DNA of 64,000 nt from an uncultured Aquimarina sp. Its GTDB lineage: Bacteria; Bacteroidota; Bacteroidia; Flavobacteriales; Flavobacteriaceae. Made by a program: the position numbers and the translations under genes. Below the pieces are notes generated by a model, which was not told where the DNA came from, ran no database searches, and saw only the letters and a program-made list of their open reading frames with translations. This document shows, one piece after another, positions 9,648 to 18,741 of this stretch (position 1 is its first letter; every line of letters begins with the position of its first letter). The stretch lies in the NCBI GenBank assembly GCA_947500505.1, contig CANMSL010000004.1, positions 62,001-126,000 of the forward strand. Direction: 5' to 3'.

Positions 9648-10199
9648 TTAGTTAAATTTCCAGACTTGATTATCTACTGAAACTATTTGAGTGGTTGGCG
9701 TAGTTCCTCCACTAGCATATAAAATTCCGTTTAGAGTAACAAAATCATAATCTCTGGGTTCGATAGGAATCAACGTTGCTGTAGTCGCAAGCGACCAATC
9801 TAAACCATTCTCAGATTCATATAAAGTAGAAGCAAAAGCCAGGTTTGAAGTTGGAGGAGTAACCAACACTAGTTTATTGCTAAATTTTACCGGTTCTATC
9901 GATGTGTATCCCCTCTCGGCCGTATCCCAAGTTTGTTCGTTATTCCAGGCAATGCCATTTTCACTGCTATATAACGAGATAGAAACATCGTCTGTAGAAG
10001 GTTCTATAGCAATAAATTGATTTCCGATTCCTTCTACCCATAAACTATATTTACTTGCGAATCCGTAATTTTCTGTCAACAGATCCCAAGTGAGACCGTC
10101 TTCGCTACTATAAGTAGCTCGCTCCTCTGATAATTCATCTACGCTTGCATTATATCCGGAAATTCTATACAGTTTTGAACACCTTGCTCCATTTATTAG
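9648..10199 (-). pseudogene. 5'-truncated beta-propeller protein fragment
   Basis: A single frame runs from just after a TGA at 10200-10202 to the stop at 9648, about 183 codons, beginning 'LINGARCSKLYRISGYNA'. The only usual-type start is TTG at 10079. Blade motifs ('YSSEDGLTWDLL', 'LYSSENGIAWNNEQTW', 'LYESENGLDWSL') resemble those of the neighbouring Kelch lipoproteins. The open region starts inside a blade, directly behind the stop of the upstream gene (10196-10198) and in another frame, with no signal peptide. It is therefore best read as the 3' end of a lost propeller gene. A re-initiated 143-residue protein from TTG 10079 is possible but would lack an export signal. Confidence 0.65.
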
Positions 10200-11473
10200 T
10201 CAAGTACCCACACATCATTAAGAAAATTGAATCTGTCTGTCCAACCTCCTGTAATCCAGATTTTGTTATCAAAAACTGAACAGCCAAATCTGTATCTCTT
10301 TAAAAAAGGAGCATCATTGGTCGATAACGTCCAAGTAATTCCATCTGATGAAAACCAAATATCATTGAATTCGTTAGCATAAATGTTTCTACCGGCTATA
10401 ACCCATATTTTATTTTCATAAACTACTGATCTGTGTTCTTGTCGCTCACTAAATTCTGCATTAGCGGTAGCTTGAATCCAACTAACACCATCGACAGAAT
10501 GCCACACATCATTTAGTGAAGCATCACTATTTTCCCCACCAATAATCCATATTTTATCATCATAGACTATTGAAGTGTGACCAGCTCTAGGTATGAATTG
10601 AGGAGCTCGATTAGCCTGAATCCAATCAATACCATTTTCAGAATACCAAACATCATTTGAGTAATCAAAACTTTCATTTTGTCCTCCGATGACCCATAGT
10701 TTGTTGTCAAAAACCACCGAAGAATGTGAATACCTCGGAGAAAATGAAGCTGAAGAAGTGGCTTCAATCCAATTAGTGCCATCTTCTGAATACCAAACAT
10801 CGTTGTTCGCTCCAATCCCAGCAACAAAACCACCTATAATCCACATTTTGTTATCAAAAATAACTGAAGAATGAGATCCGCGATACCCAAAACTAGCATT
10901 TGCTAATGCCTGGTTCCAGGTTATTCCATCCTCAGTATTCCACACATCGCTCATTACTCCGCCTGTTCCACCACCTGCAATGACCCATAATTTGTTATCA
11001 AATTCGATTGTACTATGCCCACTTCTTTCAGCAAAATCTGCATTCGCAACTAGAGGAGTTTCAGGAAAATTTAAGTTACGAGTGGTAAAACTAAACGTAT
11101 TACTCTCTGTTTGATTACCACTATCATCTATTGCAATTATTTTCCAATAATATGTTTGAAATAAACAAAGCTTTTCTGTAAGAGTAAATTCAGTTTCCGA
11201 CAAGTTTTGCGCTACTATTTGAGTAGGAGATTCATCAGTGTCTAGAACTAAAGAATAGGTCACTGCTCCTCCTTCAGGATCAGTTGCATCGTTCCATGTA
11301 AAGGTTGGAAGACGATCCACCATTACAGCATCATCAACCACGTTAATTAGATCAAACGATTCTGGCGGTTGATTACTTATAGGGTTTGGGCCCGTATTGC
11401 CATTATCATCATTGCTACAGGAAAGGATCACTATCCCAAGGAATAAATGAAAAAATTTATGTTTACAATTCAT
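10196..11473 (-). CDS. Kelch-repeat lipoprotein with N-terminal FnIII-like domain
   Basis: 425 residues. The lipoprotein signal ends 'VILSC', followed by an acidic SNDDN stretch typical of surface-exposed flavobacterial lipoproteins. Residues about 35-130 look like a fibronectin III-like domain ('PTFTWNDATDPEGGAVTYSL', 'YYWKIIAIDDSGN'). Residues 140-425 hold six Kelch-like blades of about 50 residues, each with the pattern R..H(S/T)....DNK.W.I.GG ... NDVW.S.DG..W. The last blade ends at 'NDVWVLD' and lacks its closing strand. The likely role is a binding scaffold on the cell surface. It is probably in one operon with the genes at 11.5-15.4 kb, with only 2 bp separating it from the next gene upstream. 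Confidence 0.85.
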   Translation of the reverse strand: MNCKHKFFHLFLGIVILSCSNDDNGNTGPNPISNQPPESFDLINVVDDAVMVDRLPTFTWNDATDPEGGAVTYSLVLDTDESPTQIVAQNLSETEFTLTEKLCLFQTYYWKIIAIDDSGNQTESNTFSFTTRNLNFPETPLVANADFAERSGHSTIEFDNKLWVIAGGGTGGVMSDVWNTEDGITWNQALANASFGYRGSHSSVIFDNKMWIIGGFVAGIGANNDVWYSEDGTNWIEATSSASFSPRYSHSSVVFDNKLWVIGGQNESFDYSNDVWYSENGIDWIQANRAPQFIPRAGHTSIVYDDKIWIIGGENSDASLNDVWHSVDGVSWIQATANAEFSERQEHRSVVYENKIWVIAGRNIYANEFNDIWFSSDGITWTLSTNDAPFLKRYRFGCSVFDNKIWITGGWTDRFNFLNDVWVLD

Positions 11474-11475
11474 AA

Positions 11476-12024
11476 TTAATTATTTATAGTTACTACTTCG
11501 GTTTCGTGATCACCAATATATATTTGTAGAACTCCATCCGTGACATTTGATACACCCGAATCACCACCAAAATCTTCTACTCTAAAATAGAACGTTAAAG
11601 CAACGTTTTCACCGTTGGGTCTTAGAGTACCAACAAGTACATTGCCTGTTAATGGATTGCTAGGGTCACCTTGCCAGTAAATAATTCCAGATAACGTTCC
11701 TGTTGGGAAAGTTAGTTCCCAAGGAGCCGGTGGAAATGGCGTGGTGCTAAACTCAATGTAATCAGTAGGGTATTGCATTTGGATCAATTTTGTTCCACCG
11801 GTATCACCTCCGGCAAATATAAAATCGTAGTCAGCATCGTGCCTTAAATTAAGTTGTAAATGCTCCAGATCATCATCGTGTGTAAAAGTCCTAGCAAAAC
11901 CATCTCCTGTAATTCTAAAACTAAATCTTGGTTGAGAGTCATCAGTATCTGTTTCGTCATCAGCATCACAAGCGTAAACCAGGATCAGACTTATCATCAA
12001 TAATACATTGTTAAACATTTTCAT
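11476..12024 (-). CDS. Hypothetical lipoprotein of the Kelch cluster
   Basis: 182 residues with a lipoprotein signal (lipobox VYAC) and then an Asp-rich segment (DADDETDTDDS), again suggesting surface export. The remainder is predicted to be beta-rich ('FSFRITGDGFARTFTHDDD', 'GTLSGIIYWQGDPSNPLTG', 'ALTFYFRVEDFGGDSG') and ends with a regular strand pair. I do not recognise the family. Its position directly upstream of the Kelch lipoprotein and downstream of the OmpA gene ties it to the same envelope cluster. Confidence 0.7.
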   Translation of the reverse strand: MKMFNNVLLMISLILVYACDADDETDTDDSQPRFSFRITGDGFARTFTHDDDLEHLQLNLRHDADYDFIFAGGDTGGTKLIQMQYPTDYIEFSTTPFPPAPWELTFPTGTLSGIIYWQGDPSNPLTGNVLVGTLRPNGENVALTFYFRVEDFGGDSGVSNVTDGVLQIYIGDHETEVVTINN

Positions 12025-12044
12025 AATTAATTTTATTTAATTTG

Positions 12045-12272
12045 TTATAACATACTTTTTGTTAAAAGCTTTCTATTGGATTTTAGAGTTTCTTTTACCA
12101 TTCCAATCCCTATAGCGATCCATAGAGTAGAATAATTTGTTTGAATAGCTCCCATTTTTAAAGAATTGGTATCGGTAATCACATAACAATCAAAAGTTCT
12201 GATAGGTGTGGTTACCTGTTGCTTTCCCTCCACTTTTCTATCTGTCATATTGATGGTCATATTCCTATTCAT
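12045..12272 (-). CDS. Truncated TapB/DUF3108-like protein
   Basis: 75 residues starting at ATG 12272. The sequence 'MTDRKVEGKQQVTTPIRTFDCYVIT' followed by 'YSTLWIAIGIGMVKETLKSN' matches the C-terminal half of the TapB-family (DUF3108-like) proteins that I know from Bacteroidetes, where a signal peptide and about 130 further residues normally come first. Those are missing, so this looks like a 5'-deleted gene that still has an ATG. It sits with about 20 bp on each side inside the operon. Translation and function are doubtful. Confidence 0.5.
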   Translation of the reverse strand: MNRNMTINMTDRKVEGKQQVTTPIRTFDCYVITDTNSLKMGAIQTNYSTLWIAIGIGMVKETLKSNRKLLTKSML

Positions 12273-12292
12273 TATTATTTTAAATGTCCCTA

Positions 12293-13045
12293 TTACCTCT
12301 CTTGATATTCTATAATATATTCCAAAAAAGGATCGCCTGTAAGCTGATTGTTTAGGGTTGCTTTGGTAATCAAGTCATTCTCATCTCTTTCTACCACAAC
12401 GGTATAGGTGGTTTCGGGATCTCCTCCAATTGTTGAAGATGAAAAGGTAGTTTGGCTAATTTCTGATTTTGAGAAAAAAAATGTAGCTCTGAGAAAATCC
12501 TCCCCTAATAGATACAATGCAGGCTGAAACCCCAAATAGGAAAAGGGTCCGTCATTATCAGTATAAACAAGGTCTATTGAGGATCTTTCATCAGCAAATT
12601 GTATAATGCGATTTTCATCATCCAAACGCAGCAAATTACCGCTAAAATCCATGTATGTATTTCCTGAGTAAGTAATCGGAATTTCTGTACCACTTTCTAC
12701 GTTAACAGCTCTTATTAATACATCTCCATCGTATTCTAAAGTGCTTTGAAGGTTCAGATTGTTAAGAGAAAGAAGATTTATTAATCCTTGATTATCGTAT
12801 TCAAAACTTAGATTCAAAATCCCGCCCACTTCTATAATTGAAGATAATTGATTCTGGTTATTGTATGAGAGTCTATATTCTACTTTATTACCATTGGTAA
12901 CTGTTGTGGTAGTAATTTTGGAAGGAAAAAAGCCGCTTTGTCTCTGAGTAGTTCCATCATCGTCTCCACTACAGGAAACCATTGTTACTATTAAAATAAA
13001 AGCAAATAGGGTCGTAAAAAAATTAGTTTTTCTCATGATAGTCAT
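12293..13045 (-). CDS. Lipoprotein with YD/RHS-like repeats
   Basis: 250 residues. An ATG at 13036 gives a more usual signal peptide ('MRKTNFF...') than the upstream ATG at 13045; the lipobox is VSCS, followed by GDDD. The mature part alternates short strands such as 'YRLSYNNQNQLSSI', 'LSFEYDNQGLINLL' and 'LEYDGDVLIRAVN', resembling YD/RHS-type or DUF4595-like sheet proteins that Bacteroidetes export as lipoproteins. No catalytic motif is seen. It is the third gene of the minus-strand envelope cluster. Confidence 0.7.
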   Translation of the reverse strand: MTIMRKTNFFTTLFAFILIVTMVSCSGDDDGTTQRQSGFFPSKITTTTVTNGNKVEYRLSYNNQNQLSSIIEVGGILNLSFEYDNQGLINLLSLNNLNLQSTLEYDGDVLIRAVNVESGTEIPITYSGNTYMDFSGNLLRLDDENRIIQFADERSSIDLVYTDNDGPFSYLGFQPALYLLGEDFLRATFFFSKSEISQTTFSSSTIGGDPETTYTVVVERDENDLITKATLNNQLTGDPFLEYIIEYQER

Positions 13046-13086
13046 ATTGAGTTAGTATTGTGAATGATTTTTAATTAAAAAAGAAA

Positions 13087-14370
13087 TTAAAGTTTAATAA
13101 ACTCTACTCTTCTGTTTTGAGCCTTACCATCACTTGTATTGTTAGAAGCAACAGGATCCGACTCTCCCTTACCATCTGTAACGATTCTGCTTTCAGAAAT
13201 CCCATATTGGTTGACTAATGAATTCTTAACAGCTGCTGCACGTTTTTTAGAGAGCTGCAGGTTATCGGGCTCTGATCCATCTGCATCGGTATGACCAATA
13301 ATTTTAATACTTACATCAGAATTTTCCTCCAGCACTTTTGCTATTTCTCTGATTGTTTTATAAGATTGAGAAAGAAGTGCGTCACTTCCTGACTCAAATT
13401 GAATAGCATTTGTGCTTAATCTGCCTTCTGTAATTAACTTACTTCTATTATCTACTCCGGCTTCTCCTATTCTGAAATTGGTAATATACACCTCATCTTT
13501 ATTGGTTTCATCCCTTAAGCCGAATACATAAAGTTTAAAAATATCGGCAGAGGCAGGAACCATCCTGGGAACATCTACTAATTTATTATCATTCATCCAT
13601 ACACGCATTCGGGGACCATTAACAGCAATAGCTATATGCGATTTTCCGTTGATGGGACCTCTGTAGTCTTTTCCTATATTATTTATGAAGATTCTTTTTC
13701 CTCCCTCTCTCTTTTCGATATAACCCGGAGAACTAACATATTGACAAAAAGATAATTTGACCATCGAAGATGATTTCGAAGACTGAAAAAGTGGAGTATC
13801 GTGTAGCAATAAGTGAATCCAGGACTGCGAGCTAGTATTGCGGTCCAGTCCTACAGTTAACATATCAAACTCAATGGTATAGTTTTCTGGCAACGATTCT
13901 TTGATCATTGGTATATATGTTGATCTCCCTCCTACTCTGAACCATTTTTTACCTTCGATCACTACTATCTCTCCACTACCATTAGTATCCCATTTTGCAG
14001 GAAAATCTCCTTTGTTATCACGACTAAAGTTATCTTCGAATAGTGTAACTGCTCCAGGTTGAAAATCTAGCGCTCTGTCTACGACCACTTCAGTGTTTTC
14101 ATTATTTTGATTCTTTTCACTCTCAGAAGATCCAATAATAGCGCCCCCTTTAGATTTTTTCTTTTTCTTTTTCTTTTTATCCTTTTTACCGTCAAAAACT
14201 TCATCTAGTGCTTTATCCGTTTTTTTCTGGCTCTCTTTTTCCACTCTTCTTTCTACAGTTTTTTCTGCTGCTTTCTCTGCTTTTTTTGCCAGTTTTTCAA
14301 AAAATTGTGCGTTCGCCTGACTACAAATACCTAGTATGGTAAGTGTACATATAACTTTTAGTGTTTTCAT
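13087..14370 (-). CDS. OmpA-family protein with Lys-rich and lectin-like regions
   Basis: 427 residues with a signal peptide ending 'SQANA'. Residues 25-75 are a charged helix of KAEKAAEKTVERR-type repeats leading into a run of Lys. Residues about 105-300 look like a jelly-roll/concanavalin-like domain ('LFEDNFSRDNKGDFPAKWD', 'YTIEFDMLTVGLDRN'). Residues about 315-427 are an OmpA C-terminal peptidoglycan-binding domain, with 'IKIIGHTDADGSEPDN' and 'NRRVEFIKL'. It should tether an outer-membrane or surface assembly to the cell wall. Flanking lipoprotein genes on the same strand 35-42 bp away suggest cotranscription. Confidence 0.88.
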   Translation of the reverse strand: MKTLKVICTLTILGICSQANAQFFEKLAKKAEKAAEKTVERRVEKESQKKTDKALDEVFDGKKDKKKKKKKKSKGGAIIGSSESEKNQNNENTEVVVDRALDFQPGAVTLFEDNFSRDNKGDFPAKWDTNGSGEIVVIEGKKWFRVGGRSTYIPMIKESLPENYTIEFDMLTVGLDRNTSSQSWIHLLLHDTPLFQSSKSSSMVKLSFCQYVSSPGYIEKREGGKRIFINNIGKDYRGPINGKSHIAIAVNGPRMRVWMNDNKLVDVPRMVPASADIFKLYVFGLRDETNKDEVYITNFRIGEAGVDNRSKLITEGRLSTNAIQFESGSDALLSQSYKTIREIAKVLEENSDVSIKIIGHTDADGSEPDNLQLSKKRAAAVKNSLVNQYGISESRIVTDGKGESDPVASNNTSDGKAQNRRVEFIKL

Positions 14371-14405
14371 TGTAACGTTAAGTTTAATAATAGATCTAAT
14401 AATTA

Positions 14406-15395
14406 TTATGGAGTAACCTCTCGCATACTTCTAATTTTTCCTACCATAGGAAACAATCCTCCGGCACTACCCTCGTATCCGCCAAATATCCAGATCTCTC
14501 CAGAATAGTTTAGAGCTGCGTGTTCATACAATCCTATTGTTGATGTAAGATCTGTGTATTCTGACCAATTAATCATATCTTCTGAATACCACAGATTACC
14601 TTCAGGTCCGGCAGTACCGAGTCCTCCTCCTACCCATACTCTACCATTATAAACTGTGGCACTATGTGCATACCTAGGAGAAAACACTCCGCTTGTAGTC
14701 ACCTGAGACCAGGTAACACCATCAGAACTTCGCCATATTTCATTATATCGAGTACTTACATTTCTTCCCCCTAAAACATAAATTTCATTATTAAAAACTA
14801 CAGCTTCAAATTTTTCTCTTGATGTAAATGCATTACCTGTTTCTTCGTTCCAGTTAGATCCGTCTGCAGAAGACCAAACAGATACATTTCCTATCCCACT
14901 ATCTTTGATTAGATATAAGCGAGAATTAAAAACTACAACTTCATGATAAGCAGCATCTAAATATGCCGGAGTACTGGTTTCTAATACCCAATTCTCTCCA
15001 TCTAAGGTACTCCAAACATCGCTTAAATACGTTCCACTATTATTTACTCCTCCTATCAACCACATTTTGCCATCATAAACCGTGAGCGTATGACCTACTC
15101 TTCCATCAAATTGATTACCGGTTACTGATCTCCAATTTATACCATTATCACTGTTCCAAACCTCACTTGATTTATTGGATCTGTTAGATCCGTAATATCC
15201 CCCAACCAACCAAACTTTACCCATAAACTCTGCCATTGCATTTTCTGCAAAAGCTCCCATCTGATCTTCTCTAGTTTGTTCTGTGAATTCTAACACAACC
15301 TCATCTGCCGGTGGCATCGTATCCGGATCATCAGAATCACAGGATACAAAAAAGATAAGTCCAAGTAGAGCCAAATATTTAAAAAACGTTTTCAT
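14406..15395 (-). CDS. Kelch-repeat lipoprotein
   Basis: 329 residues: lipoprotein signal (lipobox VSC), an Asp-rich 'DSDDPD' export tag, then six Kelch-like blades over residues 45-329 of the same type as the 10.2-11.5 kb protein ('GHTLTVYDGKMWLIGG', 'SDVWSTLDGENWVLET', 'YAHSATVYNGRVWVGGG'). It lacks the FnIII domain of its paralogue. It probably acts as a surface-displayed binding propeller. It is the first large gene of the cluster after the 51-residue protein and the sensor kinase. Confidence 0.85.
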   Translation of the reverse strand: MKTFFKYLALLGLIFFVSCDSDDPDTMPPADEVVLEFTEQTREDQMGAFAENAMAEFMGKVWLVGGYYGSNRSNKSSEVWNSDNGINWRSVTGNQFDGRVGHTLTVYDGKMWLIGGVNNSGTYLSDVWSTLDGENWVLETSTPAYLDAAYHEVVVFNSRLYLIKDSGIGNVSVWSSADGSNWNEETGNAFTSREKFEAVVFNNEIYVLGGRNVSTRYNEIWRSSDGVTWSQVTTSGVFSPRYAHSATVYNGRVWVGGGLGTAGPEGNLWYSEDMINWSEYTDLTSTIGLYEHAALNYSGEIWIFGGYEGSAGGLFPMVGKIRSMREVTP

Positions 15396-15472
15396 AATGT
15401 AAATTTTTAATAGTTGTCTAACTAGTTTCTACTTCTTTGTATAGAAAATAATGAGGATGTAAACATTTACTA

Positions 15473-15628
15473 TTATTTTTTTTTAAATTTTGTTTTTTTT
15501 ATCAATGTATTCTTATTAACTATTCTTAATTCATAGTCACCTTTCTCCAGCGCATTTACATTTAAGTAAATTTCATTATTCGGCATTTTAGGAATGTCTC
15601 CCTTTAAAATGAAAGGCTTTTTCTTCAT
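15473..15628 (-). CDS. Small conserved-looking cationic protein (51 aa)
   Basis: ATG at 15626-15628 to TAA at 15473-15475 gives 51 residues, beginning 'MKKKPFILKGDIPKMPNNEI' and continuing 'YLNVNALEKGDYELRIVNKN' to a Lys-rich end. It reads as a compact beta-hairpin with a basic tail. I recall similar roughly 50-residue proteins (K-GDIP-MP-NEIYLNVN-L) in other Flavobacteriaceae, but this is memory and not a search. It is short enough to be missed by length-filtered gene callers. It lies between the hybrid kinase and the first Kelch lipoprotein on the same strand. The function is unknown. The remainder of this gap (15629-15809) shows nothing else. Confidence 0.7.
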   Translation of the reverse strand: MKKKPFILKGDIPKMPNNEIYLNVNALEKGDYELRIVNKNTLIKKTKFKKK

Positions 15629-15809
15629 TAAAACTTAAATAAAAAAGGATTTTCTTTATTGCTATACAGCAAAGCTATATCTGAATAAGAAAAAGAGGTA
15701 GCAGAAATGTAACAATCCCTGTAACATATGTAACAAGGTCCGAGAAAACTGTCAAAACTGACTTTGCTCAAAGTACTATAAACATAAAATAGTATTTGAT
15801 GCGTATGGA

Positions 15810-18599
15810 TTAAGGTTTGGTGAAATCAGATGGGGACATCCCATACTTTTCCTTAAAACACTTTGTAAAGTAAGAGGGATTATTAAAGCCTACTTCATAT
15901 CCAACTTGAGAAATATTAATCTCGGATTTTTTAAGCAACTGGACAGCTAATTTAAGTCGTTGGCTTCTTATAAATTCGGTAGTGGATAATCCTGTAATAG
16001 CCTTTAATTTTCGATGTAATTGCATTCTACTCATCCCTAATGCAACGGCAAAATTCTCCGCGCTAAAATCACTTTCTACCAAATTAGTGTCCATAACTTC
16101 TTGCAAATTGCAAAGAAATTGCTCCTCATAAGAACTTACGGAAAGCTCTTTTGGTATCAAAATGACTTCCTGACTAAAACGCTCCTGTAACTTTTTTCTT
16201 GATTCTAATAAATTATGAACTGTAGCTTTTAGTATTTCTGTACTAAAGGGTTTGGTTATATAAGCATCTGCTCCTGTTTCTATCCCCTCTAATTTGTTTT
16301 CATCACCCGCCTTAGAGGTAAGCATCAGTATTGGAATATGAGAAGTAGCTTGATTTGTTTTGGTGTTTTTTGTTAATTGCAATCCATCTTCGTTGGGCAT
16401 CATTAAATCGGTAATGATTACATCCGGAATATATTTAAAAGCCTTTTCCAAACCTTCAGTACCATCTTTTGCAGTTTTAATACTAAATTTTTCAGAAAAC
16501 AAGGAAGAAAGATATTCTCGAAGCTCAGCATTATCATCTACTATTAACAGTATAGGGTCATCTGTATCTTCATTTGGGTTATTTAATGCAATCTCCTCAT
16601 TTTGGATCTTTCCGGGCATAATTTCTTGTGCCGGAGAAAATCCAGTTTGTTCCCGATAGTTAATTTCTTCTTTGCTGTAATCTTTTTCCTCAATAGGAAG
16701 CATCATAATAAAACTAGTAGCGTTTTTATCACTCTGTGCGGTTATTGAGCCTTTATGAAGTGCTACCAGTTCTTTGGTTAAGGCAAGACCAATTCCAGTG
16801 CCGGTTGCATTTTCATTAGCACGATGAAATCTTTTAAAAATATCGGCCAGCTCCTCTTGGGTCAAAGAAACACCTGTATTGTTAACTTCTAATTGAAGTT
16901 TAGAATGTTTTACTAAGGCTATTATTGAAATTTTATCTCCTTCAGGTGTATATTTTAAGGCGTTACCTAAAAGGTTACTGATAACTTTTTCTAGTATGTC
17001 ACGGTCAAACCAATAATTAGTATCGTCCAGATCAATGTTAGAAATAAATTCCTGATTATTAGTTTCCGCTTTATATTCAAAAGAAGATACTATTGCCTTT
17101 AGAAATTGAACCAAGTTTGATTTTCTAACGTTCAAATTATAATGATCGGATGCTAACTTTGAGAGGTCCAGTATTTGATCAACCAATGTCAGCAATCTTC
17201 CGGCATTATTTTTGGCTATTGTAAGGTTTCGTCTTTCTTGTGCGTCAAGATTTTCTTTTTTTAATTGTTCCTCAATGGGACCATCAATTAATGATAACGG
17301 AGTTCTGAACTCGTGAGAAATGTTTTCAAAAAACCTAGATTTGGTTGCATCCAATTCTTTAAGTTTTTTATTTGTTTTCTGATGGTTGCGTAGTGCAAAA
17401 AACAAAAAAACACCAGCTACTAAAAAAACTCCGATACCAGCAAGAAACATAGTACGCTGATTAGCCTTTTCGGCTTCTATGGTTTCATTTTTTGCAGCAA
17501 GTAATTTTATTTCTTGTTCTTTTTGTTGGCTTTGGTATTTAGCTTCCAGATTTAAGGCTAGGTTTTGCTGCTTTCTTGCCTCCAGCGAGTCCCGATAACC
17601 CAGCGTTTTACTATAAAACTCTGCTGCTTTCTCGTAATTTCCGGCTTTTTGATAAGATATTGCAAGATATTTAGAAATTCCCACTAAAATGCCGCTTTCC
17701 CCTTCGTCTGCATTTTTATAAAAATCATATGCCTTTTCAAAATGAGGTATAGCTTCGGTATATTTACCAATCCTACTTAAAAAACCTGCATATTTTCTGT
17801 GAGCCTTTGCAGCATTGCGAGGATCACCTGTTTCTATTAATATTTTAAGTCTTCTCTTATGATATGTATTTGCTTTATCGTAGTTGTTCAGATCGGTGTA
17901 TACAATTCCCAAGGACGAATAGATCTGGGCGGTTTCCTGAATCAGACTATTGTTTTCAAAATAAATCAAACTTTTTTCAAAATAAGGTAGTGCTTTTTGA
18001 TACTCTCTGCGTTGACCGTATATATTCCCTAATAAAATGAATCCGTAATTTTCATAATATCCCTCATTAATTTCTGAAGCTAATTGTACACCTTTTTTAA
18101 AATATGCCTCTGCTTTTGATATATAAGAAGTGTCCTGAACGCTATAAGTTCTTAACAGCACTTCACCAAGGTTAAACATTGCTTTAATTGTATTCTTATT
18201 TTTTATACCTGAGTGTTGAGAGATAGCGTCTATTTTTTGATAGGTAGCTATTGCCTCGTGATCTTCAAATTTAGAGTAATGAATATTTCCAATAGGAATA
18301 TATGCTGCAATAATCACTTCCGGTATCTCATGTTCAATTCCAAGTGCAAGTGCTTTCTTTGCATAAAAATAAGTTGAATCATAATTACCTTTTCTAAAAT
18401 AAATATTAGCAATTTCACTCTGTGCCTTTCCTAATACTAAAGGAGAAGCTTGTTTACCTACGGTTTCAAGTTTTTCTGATGCTAATTGAAGTGCTTCATC
18501 ATATTTCGACATCTGGATTAGCGAGTCAATTTTTGAAGAGTTTTGACCATAGAAGGAGGTAATACCAAGAAGGAATATTCCTAAAATCGTAATTCTCAT
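15810..18599 (-). CDS. TPR hybrid sensor histidine kinase/response regulator with AraC output
   Basis: 929 residues. After a signal peptide, residues about 20-350 contain six or more TPRs ('ALPYFEKSLIYFENN', 'AIPHFEKAYDFYKNAD'). A membrane helix follows near 385-403 ('MFLAGIGVFLVAGVFLFFAL'). Then come HisKA with phospho-acceptor His429 in 'ISHEFRTPLSLI', HATPase ('NLLGNALKYT', 'GTGIGLALTKEL'), a receiver ('VIITDLMMPNEDG') and a C-terminal AraC-type HTH ('LSTTEFIRSQRLKLA', 'GFNNPSYFTKCFKEKYGMSP'). It is an all-in-one two-component system like the Bacteroidetes HTCS proteins but with a TPR and not a propeller sensor. The Kelch/OmpA genes just downstream are its likely regulon (inference). Confidence 0.93.
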   Translation of the reverse strand: MRITILGIFLLGITSFYGQNSSKIDSLIQMSKYDEALQLASEKLETVGKQASPLVLGKAQSEIANIYFRKGNYDSTYFYAKKALALGIEHEIPEVIIAAYIPIGNIHYSKFEDHEAIATYQKIDAISQHSGIKNKNTIKAMFNLGEVLLRTYSVQDTSYISKAEAYFKKGVQLASEINEGYYENYGFILLGNIYGQRREYQKALPYFEKSLIYFENNSLIQETAQIYSSLGIVYTDLNNYDKANTYHKRRLKILIETGDPRNAAKAHRKYAGFLSRIGKYTEAIPHFEKAYDFYKNADEGESGILVGISKYLAISYQKAGNYEKAAEFYSKTLGYRDSLEARKQQNLALNLEAKYQSQQKEQEIKLLAAKNETIEAEKANQRTMFLAGIGVFLVAGVFLFFALRNHQKTNKKLKELDATKSRFFENISHEFRTPLSLIDGPIEEQLKKENLDAQERRNLTIAKNNAGRLLTLVDQILDLSKLASDHYNLNVRKSNLVQFLKAIVSSFEYKAETNNQEFISNIDLDDTNYWFDRDILEKVISNLLGNALKYTPEGDKISIIALVKHSKLQLEVNNTGVSLTQEELADIFKRFHRANENATGTGIGLALTKELVALHKGSITAQSDKNATSFIMMLPIEEKDYSKEEINYREQTGFSPAQEIMPGKIQNEEIALNNPNEDTDDPILLIVDDNAELREYLSSLFSEKFSIKTAKDGTEGLEKAFKYIPDVIITDLMMPNEDGLQLTKNTKTNQATSHIPILMLTSKAGDENKLEGIETGADAYITKPFSTEILKATVHNLLESRKKLQERFSQEVILIPKELSVSSYEEQFLCNLQEVMDTNLVESDFSAENFAVALGMSRMQLHRKLKAITGLSTTEFIRSQRLKLAVQLLKKSEINISQVGYEVGFNNPSYFTKCFKEKYGMSPSDFTKP

Positions 18600-18675
18600 A
18601 AGTTAAAGTTTAACATTTAAAAGTATACAATTTTTAATAATTCATAAAAAAATCACAAAATGATAGTTCATCTTA

Positions 18676-18683
18676 TAAATTTG
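18676..18683 (+). promoter_or_regulatory. Candidate -7 element (TAAATTTG)
   Basis: TAAATTTG fits the Bacteroidetes TAnnTTTG -7 consensus and lies 58 bp before the M28 peptidase start, in the divergent gap with the hybrid kinase. No clear TTG is seen at the expected -33 distance, so this is tentative. Confidence 0.35.
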
Positions 18684-18741
18684 TTAAGGTATAGTACCTA
18701 ATGATTGCTTTTAATTAAATTAGGCGATCAAATTTACACAG

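Noticed and set aside
10567..10874. Additional frames on both strands within the Kelch gene
   Set aside because: They arise from the repeated blade codons of the real gene and have no independent support.
10230..11050. Regular direct repeats of about 150 bp considered as a CRISPR-like or satellite array
   Set aside because: They are degenerate and in frame, explained fully by the tandem Kelch blades.
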